Shown here piece by piece: positions 8,641 to 14,285 of a stretch of DNA of 14,285 nt. The translations under genes were made by a program, and so were the position numbers. Origin of the DNA: Cristatella mucedo (Eukaryota; Bryozoa; Phylactolaemata; Cristatellidae). The stretch spans positions 1-14,285 of the forward strand of contig WPIO01000650.1 in assembly GCA_009760855.2 (NCBI GenBank). The letters run 5' to 3'. The number at the start of each line of letters is the position of its first letter. The stretch's first letter is position 1. Below the pieces are notes generated by a model. It saw only the letters and a list, made by a program, of their open reading frames with translations, searched no databases and was not told the origin of the DNA.

Positions 8641-8994
8641 TTACTTGGGCTTGGCTTTCTTGATGCACCGCTTCAATATGCGCCTTTGTTCTTCGCTGAT
8701 ATCCCAGTAGCTCAAATCCGGCAAAGACGACGGCGACGAGTCAGAAGAGCTGCCCAAGCCGCTGCTGTCATCGCTCGTCGTGCACAAGCTTGGACAAGGG
8801 GCCACGTAGCCATCGTTATCGGACTCCGCCGCCTCCGCCGCGTCAGCCATCGCCGCAGGAACTCGCTCCTCTTCCTGCACTGCCGCAGGCAGCTGTGGCG
8901 GCGGCCGGGGCTGCTGTTGCTGGAGCCGGCCGTCCGGAGCCTGCCAAGGCGGGGGCTGCTGCTGCTGATGAAGCGGGCCCTGCGGAGCCTGCCA
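8641..8994 (-). CDS. Gln/Pro-rich exon-like frame with acidic-Ser middle and basic C-terminus, unknown function
   Basis: The open frame reads, from its 5' side, two 16-residue repeats starting WQAP (each followed by a Gln run and a Pro run), then an acidic/Ala stretch, a Ser/Asp-rich tract (SSGLGSSSDSSPSSLPDLS), and a tail YWDISEEQRRILKRCIKKAKPK before TAA at 8641-8643. On the minus strand, a pyrimidine tract ending CTTTTCTTGGCAG sits just before GCTCCG (exon start would be 8988), a good splice acceptor in phase with the frame. This suggests a terminal exon. However, the first repeat unit spans that acceptor, so the frame may instead continue upstream towards 9024. I recognise no family. Overlapping frames on the plus strand are shadows. 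Confidence 0.45.
   Translation of the reverse strand, partial: WQAPQGPLHQQQQPPPWQAPDGRLQQQQPRPPPQLPAAVQEEERVPAAMADAAEAAESDNDGYVAPCPSLCTTSDDSSGLGSSSDSSPSSLPDLSYWDISEEQRRILKRCIKKAKPK
8899..8994 (-). repeat. 48-bp in-frame tandem duplication
   Basis: Two units start with TGG-CAG-GCT-CCG at 8994 and 8946 on the minus strand, exactly 48 bases (16 codons) apart. They encode WQAP-Q/D-G, then Gln and Pro runs. Multiplicity of three keeps the reading frame, mild support for coding. Confidence 0.6.
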
Positions 8995-9102
8995 AGAAAA
9001 GGGAACACGGTTCAAGCAGGTCATAACCCCATAATGGGCATATGTAGCCTCTGCTAGGCGGCGCTGGCCTATGAGTTTCTATGCGAGAGCAAGACCTGAG
9101 TA

Positions 9103-9157
9103 GCAGTTAAGTCAAGTCAAGTTAAGATAAGGCAGTCAAGTAAGGCAGTTAAGATTG
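9103..9157 (-). repeat. Degenerate CTTAA/CTTGA simple repeat next to RT fragment
   Basis: Read on the minus strand, this is a run of CTTAACTGC, CTTACTTGACTGC and CTTGACTTGA units. It lies right at the broken downstream end of the minus-strand RT fragment and may be the simple-repeat site into which, or with which, that fragment was inserted or deleted. Confidence 0.5.
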
Positions 9158-9164
9158 TGCATGG

Positions 9165-9590
9165 CAAAAACATAGCCAAGAGGGAGAAAATATAAACCGT
9201 GAAAAGAACGGAACCAAGCCGATCCCTGAGGTACGCCATATTTAAGAGGTTCCTCAGATGATCTTTGTCCATTCACATCAATACTCTGGTATCTGCCACT
9301 GAGGTAAGATCTGGGCCATTGTAATGCCGTGCCAGTGATGCACAGGCGAGATGAGAGGCGCTCAAGAAGGACTCGGGAATCAATAGCATCTAAAGCTCCC
9401 AAAAGATCAAAGAGCAACCAACAAGCAGAAATACTCTACCTAAGTCTGCGTTCATAAGTAGGTCGTTAAAAACCTGAAGCAATTCTGACTTTGTTAAGTG
9501 ATTAGCTCTTAAACCAGACTGTAAATTACTAGCATGGTTTGAAGTTTCTTTAGTAGAGTTTGTTCCAGTGTCTTTGATAGGAACGGTCGC
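9165..9590 (-). pseudogene. RT finger/palm fragment of a CR1/L2-like element, frameshifted
   Basis: Three reading frames in succession on the minus strand carry the ordered motifs of a non-LTR RT. First comes FLSKTLEQTLLKKLQ (about 9590-9540, like the family's LSKTLER). After a frame change come LQSGLRANHLTKSELLQVFNDLL and NADLGRV. After a second change near 9409-9421 come LLFDLLGALDAIDSRVLLERL, ITGTALQW, RSYLSGRYQS and PLKYGVPQGS. The expected AFDTIDHRILL, GTALQWF-SYLSGR and GVPQGSVLGP motifs are all visible. Sequence degrades after GVPQGS, so the YADD catalytic motif is missing. It is opposite in orientation to every other element here and is more AT-rich than family B, so probably a separate lineage. 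Confidence 0.8.
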
Positions 9591-9900
9591 TATTGGGATT
9601 AGTTTGAGTGCGAAGTTCTTTTTCCTGATACGTAGCTGAGGTTTTATCGCCGTCCCAAACGCACCGAAGATCGGCCATCTTTTGGTACGATTCATCGCTG
9701 GTAATGTCTATTTTAACGGGAAACTGAGTTGTAGTAACTGCAGTAACTGCAGTTCAATTACTGCTGCAGAGCGGCTGTAGCATCTCGTAGCCAATTAGAG
9801 TCCGGGCGATGAAAAGGGCGTAACTGAGCTAGCACCTTTGGGCATTGACCGTGAAACGTCGTGGACTGACGCCGCTTTAAAGCTTAACCTAGTTGAGGTC
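9591..9900. other. Non-coding stretch upstream of the RT fragment
   Basis: The frame continues open to 9695 on the minus strand, but I cannot match it to RT. A perfect 9-base tandem TAACTGCAG occupies 9735-9752. No gene is seen. Confidence 0.4.
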
Positions 9901-9964
9901 GCATGCGTGCCCTCGTCGCGTCGCCGCCCTCTCCTATGGCCTGGTGCGACGAGTTGGCACATGC
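9901..9964. repeat. Imperfect hairpin with 19-base arms
   Basis: The left arm 9901-9919 (GCATGCGTGCCCTCGTCGC) pairs with the right arm 9946-9964 (GCGACGAGTTGGCACATGC). The only interruptions are a small bulge in each arm. The loop is about 26 bases. Pairing does not extend into the flanks. It could be a fold-back relic of a small transposon, a structured RNA, or chance. Confidence 0.5.
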
Positions 9965-10289
9965 AATCGGTAGAACTCTAGTCTGATTAAGCGAAAGTCG
10001 ACCGGCAATCGGTGGCGCTGAGCTAAAACCTCGAAGTAATATCGTCATGTGCCAGCCGTCCACATAACGTTCTCAGCTAAAACAGGCGATTGCTCTTGCT
10101 TGCTTTCCGATTGCTTCAATCGGCTGCCAATCGACCAGAAACATGCTGTGCCGAGCTCAACTTTGGATCGCACAATTATTACATTGCATCGCCGTTTAAG
10201 CAAGCGAAACCGCCATGTAATCGCTTGCCGTCCGGCGAACGCCTAATGGCCTGAAATCCTCCTATGATTTGCCGTTGAGCTCGACGGCG
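9965..10289. other. Stretch rich in short inverted repeats, no clear gene
   Basis: Contains CCGATTG-CTT-CAATCGG near 10108-10124, an imperfect stem at 10190-10237 (arms CGCCG...GCAAGCG and CGCTTGC...CGGCG), and an outer pair CGAGCTCAAC at 10152-10161 with GTTGAGCTCG at 10274-10283. Open frames on both strands here lack recognisable domains. Confidence 0.4.
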
Positions 10290-10433
10290 ATGGGCCAAAA
10301 CGGCAAGCCGCCGCAGTCCGCCAAATCCGAATGCTTTAGAGCGAGTGCAGCACGAAACGCTGTGTGCGACAAATGCAAAGTCGGGAAAAGTGCTCAATAC
10401 TGGATTGAGTGGGAACGAGTTCGGGGCGCCTAA
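10290..10433 (+). CDS. Short Cys-containing open frame, possibly an exon remnant
   Basis: A 47-codon ATG frame, open about 80 bases further upstream. It reads Gly/Lys/Pro-rich at first, then Glu-Cys-Phe, then a Cys-Asp-Lys-Cys pair 13 residues after the first Cys (SECFRASA...AVCDKCKVGK), and ends in an aromatic/charged tail (AQYWIEWERVRGA). The Cys-x2-Cys pair with a third Cys nearby is reminiscent of a metal-binding loop. There is no fourth ligand and no family I can name. The minus strand over the same bases is also open, so this is a weak call. Confidence 0.2.
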   Translation: MGQNGKPPQSAKSECFRASAARNAVCDKCKVGKSAQYWIEWERVRGA

Positions 10434-10740
10434 CAAGCCTGCTGTGGTTGAGGCGCAAAGAGAAATTACAGTCTGCCAGGTCTTAACAGAGGGTAATTCC
10501 CTTACGTAGGCCGATGCTATATCACGACGGCCACGACGGGCGTCGCGAAGTAAAAGCGTTCAGGCTACACGTTCTCCACAAGAGGCACCGATAGCTCTCA
10601 TTCGCGAAAGAGCGAGCTTGAACGAGCGTGGACGGTTAAAAAAAAGAAACTCCCAGGGCTTGCGGAAATGGAGCGAGTTTGGATACCGACATAAGCTGAT
10701 ACATCTATGCGAAGGTATTAGGCTCAGCTCTCCAGGCAAA
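10434..10740. other. Intergenic stretch, no gene seen
   Basis: No motif-bearing frame or repeat recognised on either strand. Confidence 0.4.
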
Positions 10741-10742
10741 GC

Positions 10743-10813
10743 TTAGATACATTTACATAAATATACATATATTACAATATTTAAATAACTAAATATATAT
10801 ATATCTATATACA
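10743..10813. repeat. AT-rich simple-sequence patch
   Basis: Imperfect ATA/TATA units including a short TA run at 10794-10804. Probably a decayed microsatellite. Confidence 0.6.
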
Positions 10814-10854
10814 CCACTGCTAGTTATTAGTTTGTTTGAGTAACAACAGTTTAG

Positions 10855-11043
10855 CAATCTCTTTTTAGGTAACAGGTGTTTCAGGCAGTGCCGGAAACTC
10901 CCGCCAATTCTGCACACTTTCTTGGATATCGCTGCTGGCTGCCGCCATAAGGGTCGGCCTGCTTGAACACAGGCAACAGGTTTCGGGCGCTTGATTAAGT
11001 TCTCTGAGGGGGCTATACAAACGTGTTATTAATATTATTATTA
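10855..11043 (+). repeat. Probable 3' end of an (ATT)n-tailed retroposon
   Basis: It ends CTCTGAGGGGGCTATACAAACGTG followed by TTATTAATATTATTATTAT. This resembles the family B end (GGGGCTTTATCAAGTGT then ATT repeats) in order and spacing. I infer the 3' UTR and tail of a related but distinct CR1/L2-like element; the 5' border is uncertain. Confidence 0.45.
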
Positions 11044-12024
11044 TCAATAACGTTCGTAGGACTACCCAGTCCTTACACTGGAACGTCCGAAAAGGTTCTG
11101 GAAGCCGCCCTAAGGACTCATAGAGCTGGGTGGAGCAAGGACGATATTGGTACTAAATTTCCTACGGCCGCAAGTCCAAGTGCCAACAGCGACAGGAAAA
11201 ACGGTTTGTTTCTTGGCGGCACTTGTCGTGCTCGCAAAGACTTTCCCTTCGAACTGGAGGCGGCGAAGCGGGTAAGGGGGGTTAAACACGGCCCCGCCCG
11301 CCCGCCCTGTCGCCGGCCCCAGCCAGGCAGACGAAAAACTCAAGCAGCACTACGGGAGAAGCGACAGACTAAACGGCCTGCTTCGACGGATGACGGTAAC
11401 CGCCCGTGCACGCAGCCTCCGCAGGAATGCACGCACCTTCAATGTGGAGCTCGATCTGGCGCCCATACTATCGGCTGCCTGCTGGTGCTGCAACGGACGA
11501 GTCCCAAAAAACCGTCAGAAGCCTTCTGCCGCTGGGCGCTGAATGAGAGCGGACTCGTGCAATTGTCTAGTTTTAAAATTGTCAGCTGCTGCAGAGGCAC
11601 GACTTATTACGAATGTCGATAAATCATCTAATGGACTGTATTGATTTATAGGCTTTATGGCCTTTCAGCCAATAGGCCAACGTGACATTAAAAAACTGCC
11701 TTTTAACTACCGAGCTCTAGCTTCAGCGTGATCAAATAATATGAACATCGATGGATCAGAGTACCGCTTAAATGTTAATTGTTAGCTGCTTGCAGGTACC
11801 TCATCCTACACTCTAGCTCACCAGCCATAGCAGCTCACTAGCAAATTTTTACTTTTTAATTTTTAATCCTTCCATTTTACACCCCCATCGTGTTCTTGGT
11901 TCGCCTCTACGATCCTTCTCGCGTCCTGTGAGGTTTTCTTGATCTGCTGTTGACTACTCACTGTTTGATCTTCCAGCTACTAGCTTCCGTTCTGTGGTGA
12001 GCAACGATGTAGTAGCATGGGTGG
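11044..12024. other. GC-richer stretch with one long ATG-less frame, then non-coding DNA
   Basis: A plus-strand frame stays open from 11023 to 11622 but contains no ATG and starts inside the (ATT)n tail. It reads as Arg/Pro/Lys/Ser-rich sequence without a recognisable domain. A donor-like GCG|GTAAGG lies near 11269-11277. It could be an internal exon or chance. From 11623 to 12024 the sequence is T-rich in places and shows no gene. Confidence 0.35.
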
Positions 12025-12043
12025 TAATAATAGTAATAATAAT
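12025..12043. repeat. (TAA)n microsatellite
   Basis: TAATAATAGTAATAATAA just upstream of the third family A copy. It may be the tail of an unrecognised upstream retroposon, or the AT-rich site where copy 3 inserted. Confidence 0.6.
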
Positions 12044-12050
12044 TTTAAAT

Positions 12051-12850
12051 TGCAATGTGCTTGGTGTTAAGTGAGCTACTCGTGCCAAACCCTGCGAAAC
12101 TCAAAGGAAGGCCCGTTAGTGCCTTCAGACACAACGAGCAAAGCTCCGCTGTGCACTGACTCTCTTATTCATTCCAGCAAGGTTTGACTCCTTCGCTTAA
12201 AGACCGTTGGCGATAGAAGCTACCGCCCTGCCGGTCCTAGATTGTGGACCTCACTTCCACGATTCTTGTGCAATCAGAAGTACTCTCCTGCTGGCGACTA
12301 TGACTAATATTTTTTCTGAGCTGCTACTTCCGTGCTACTCACTACCCCAACTGCTGTGCTGACTCCACTATGCTTTCCACTTTCTCTTTGTTGCTTGAGA
12401 CGAAGTCTGTCGGCTAGCGAATGCGTACCGAAAGCTGCTTAGGCTGAGAGTGGACTATACAAATATCTCCTGAGTAACACACACATAGTATTTGTGGCTT
12501 TCTGGAGTTGCACATAGAGATACTTTACATTACAAACGCCAAATTACAGACAGCACGTAGCGCTCACAGCCGCTGATGCTGCTGGTGCCCAGCGTCCTCA
12601 TGGCGGCTTGGCGCCGGTACGTGCGTGAGTGCGTGGGTCAGTCTTTGCAGAGTCTACGCGGCGTCTACTCGTCTCAGTCTCCATGCTTAGCGGTAAGTTT
12701 AGCAGGCGTGCAGCCCTTTCTTTGTGAATTAGCGTCTGGCCTCAAACAGACCAGGTCAGCGAAAGCTGTCTGCACTCGACCTCTACCGCCGGCAAAAGAA
12801 GCAAAAAAAAGCCCTCAAATGTCGTCCGGCTCTTCAGCTGCCGTCAGCCG
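12051..12850 (+). repeat. Repeat family A + module C, copy 3 (long)
   Basis: It matches copy 2 (2467-3240) across the RT remnant, the shared 3' UTR-like part and module C. It also matches the first 22 bases of copy 1, so it is the most complete copy of family A. Its tail is A-rich (AAATA units) passing into TA, different from the pure TA tail of copy 2. Module C runs 12534-12850 with the donor-like GTAAGT at 12693-12698. Confidence 0.75.
12090..12285 (+). pseudogene. RT C-terminal remnant in family A copy 3
   Basis: Same tail as in copy 2, reading LLRLKTVGDRSY-PAGPRLWTSLPRFL. Relative to copy 2, a CGA arginine codon is a TGA stop at 12185-12187. Shared Arg, Trp and Leu-Pro positions match the family pattern for non-LTR RT C-termini. 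Non-functional fragment. Confidence 0.65.
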
Positions 12851-12912
12851 TATAAATAAATAAAAAAATAGATAAAAAATAAAAAAAAAAATAATAAATA
12901 AATAAATAAATA

Positions 12913-12968
<56 letters not shown>
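12850..12968. repeat. AAATA/TA compound microsatellite tail
   Basis: AAATA and AATA units (about 12853-12916) pass into a long pure TA run to 12968. It follows module C directly and abuts another repeat at 12970. Confidence 0.9.
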
Positions 12969-12969
<1 letters not shown>

Positions 12970-12975
<6 letters not shown>

Positions 12976-13622
12976 CCCAGGCTGGGTTCGGTCGGCTGGG
13001 ACCGGATGGCTATAGTGAGGGCTAGGATCACCGTCTAGGCCGGGGTCGGACCTACGGCACGGCCGGATGTATGAGGTGACATGAGGTCACCGGGGCTCCT
13101 GCGTACGGGAAGTTGGCCAAGTAAGTCGTGGTGTTGGAGGCTCCCGGTCTCGCCGAGTTATGCACCTGGATTCGTGCAGGCGTGCTCCGGCGGTGCTTCC
13201 ACGCACGCAAGGGAACGAGTACCCAAGGCCCGAGCGGAGCTGGATAGCTTCCTCGTTGTTGACTTGTTTTTATTCCACTTTCCCCGTGTAGTGTGTTCGT
13301 GGCCCCCCCCCGTGTTGGCGTCTTTCGGTGGAAGCTTACGACTGTGGTAGTTGTCGACTCAGACTGGCCAGCAGTTACACAGCCTGCCTGGTTTTGGACG
13401 GCGTACGCTCGTACTGTTGGATTCGGAGTCGGTACAACTACAGGACTGCAGAAGCCGAGTAGTATGTGATTTTTCCATGTCGCACCCTGACCCTCACTCG
13501 AGCACACTCCAAAATTCGACGGCGCTATCGCTCGGTCTCCTTTTGTAGTGGCCCTCCGGAGTGTCAGTGTCCGAAAAGGAAAAATCAAATCCTACTCCAA
13601 CAGGTGTTGCTTCGGCGCAAAT
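12970..13622 (-). repeat. Unclassified GC-richer repeat-like segment
   Basis: A block of clearly higher GC content between a TA microsatellite and the AT-rich right end. A minus-strand frame is open over 178 codons (13052-13588) but has no ATG and is Thr/Pro/Gly-rich with no recognised domain. Plus-strand frames overlap it. It also holds a 10-base near-perfect tandem (ATGAGGTGAC ATGAGGTCAC, 13071-13090) and a large inverted duplication near its right border. I suspect a retroposon or LTR-like remnant whose end abuts the microsatellite, but cannot name it; strand is a guess. Confidence 0.35.
13457..13597. repeat. Imperfect inverted duplication, 39-base arms
   Basis: The left arm 13457-13495 and the reverse complement of the right arm 13559-13597 match at 32 of 39 positions by my hand alignment, including GATTTTTCC and TGAC-CTC. 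The spacer is 63 bases. As a result, the plus frame from 13466 and the minus frame from 13588 begin with near-identical peptides (MIFPCRTLTL and MIFPFRTLTL). Confidence 0.7.
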
Positions 13623-14285
13623 GGAAAAAATTGACTACATTACAAAAATTTAGTTATTATATATTATATTAATTTTTTTCAGAGTTTCTAAATTTGACTT
13701 AAAGAAAAATATTTATATATTATAAGATGTCTGAAATAAATTCATTTTAACGCGTGAGGATAAAATTGAATCTTCCTTTATGAATAGTTATAATTTATCT
13801 TTACAAAAACTAGGTGGTGAAATTAAGAAAACTCTAGAAGTTATAGAAATGGCATTCTCTAATAGAAAAATTATTGGAGCTTGTTTAGTTTCATGTTTAC
13901 TTGCTAGAGATTTATTGAAAGGAAAGTGTGATGTTAGAATTGAAAGGAGTTTTAGTATATTTCGAAAACATAAATTAGCTACTACTCACTTTTGGCTGAT
14001 TATTAATAATGAAATTATTGATATAGTTCTAAAAATTTATCTAATTCAAATCCAAACCCATTTTTAATTGAGATGCAAGATAAAACAGATTTAGTTGTTG
14101 ATATTCCAGAAGGATTCGAACTTACTGATGTAGATGCTTTTAAGATTGATTTACAGTAAGCCACATTTTCATCTCATATACGTAAATGTAAAGGTATTTA
14201 AAAAATAACTTAAATAGAATTAAAATAGTGTTTGAAAGGAAATTAAAAATTTAAATAATTATAGGGAAACGATAGATCTAAGAAA
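13622..14285. other. AT-rich block with sharply different composition
   Basis: From about 13622 to the window end the DNA is strongly AT-rich (by eye around three quarters A+T) without microsatellite structure, after a GC-richer segment. It holds one small gene (13727-14159) with almost entirely A/T-ending codons. Its last 126 bases (14160-14285) show no frame. TTTTTTTCAG at 13673-13682 resembles a splice acceptor; TATATATTATAAG lies just before the ATG at 13727. Confidence 0.7.
13727..14159 (+). pseudogene. Small AT-rich gene with Cys...His...Asp layout, two apparent one-base frameshifts
   Basis: The central frame (13780-14067) is open for 95 codons. It has an amphipathic start, then GACLVSCLLARDLLKG with Cys35 (codon at 13882), a charged middle, and THFWLIINNEIIDI with His70 (13987) and Asp81 (14020). 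A Cys at a helix start, then His on a hydrophobic strand, then Asp 11 residues later, is the order seen in papain-like and transglutaminase-like folds; no specific family is recognised. Upstream, an ATG at 13727 opens MSEINSF, and frame is lost at a T run (13745-13748), after which TREDKIESSF continues in phase with 13780. Downstream, frame is lost at an A run (14031-14035), and SNSNPNPFLIEMQDK then runs to TAA at 14157-14159. Both are explained by single-base deletions, either decay or homopolymer read error. Codon use differs from all neighbours. Confidence 0.5.

Noticed and set aside
8686-9057. Arg/Leu-rich plus-strand frames of up to 123 codons
   Set aside because: Antisense and out-of-frame shadows of the GC-rich, repeat-containing minus-strand frame, with no domain of their own.
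11023-11622. 199-codon plus-strand frame
   Set aside because: Begins at a GTG beside the (ATT)n tail, has no ATG anywhere, and no recognisable domain; retained only as a note on a possible exon.
13052-13588. 178-codon minus-strand frame
   Set aside because: No ATG, low-complexity Thr/Pro/Gly composition, overlapped by frames on the other strand, and its start lies in an inverted duplication.
12970-13622. Solo LTR
   Set aside because: I could not find paired TG...CA ends, a target-site duplication or a second copy in the window.
13621-13653. Ten-codon frame (MEKIDYITKI) in phase with the AT-rich gene
   Set aside because: Ends at TAG, separated by stops from the gene, and short enough to be chance in AT-rich DNA; a link by splicing at TTTTTTTCAG is possible but unsupported.

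Overview
This window looks like accessory, repeat-laden nuclear DNA from an animal. The evidence is the mix of content: decayed non-LTR retrotransposon fragments of the CR1/L2 superfamily type, long TA-type microsatellites, simple-repeat element tails, splice-like signals and very few open frames. No prokaryotic operon structure, rRNA or confident tRNA is visible. I cannot place the species from the sequence alone. No intact, clearly functional gene of known family is present.

Layout. 1-980: no feature. 981-1242: a deleted copy of repeat family A. 2467-3442: a long family A copy, ending in an extra module (here called module C) and a TA microsatellite. 3932-4228 (minus): a small basic open frame. 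4647-5325: first copy of repeat family B, carrying the C-terminal part of a reverse transcriptase (RT). 5548-6521: an apurinic-type endonuclease relic. 6594-7423: second family B copy with an (ATT)n tail. 8641-8994 (minus): a Gln/Pro-rich exon-like frame. 9165-9590 (minus): a frameshifted RT palm fragment. 9901-10433: hairpins and a short Cys-containing frame. 10855-11043: a probable 3' end of another (ATT)n-tailed element. 12051-12968: the second long family A + module C copy. 12970-13600: an unclassified GC-richer repeat with an inverted duplication. 13622-14285: an abruptly AT-rich block with a small, twice-frameshifted gene of Cys...His...Asp layout.

How parts relate. The RT and endonuclease pieces come from at least three element lineages, and none contains the catalytic aspartates of the RT active site, so nothing here can move by itself. 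Two patterns suggest elements that moved while already defective. Both family B copies share the same upstream leader fused to an RT tail and apparently the same reading-frame break. Both long family A copies carry the same extra module C but different simple-repeat tails. The most unusual part is the AT-rich block at the right end, whose composition, codon choice and gene content do not match the rest of the window.
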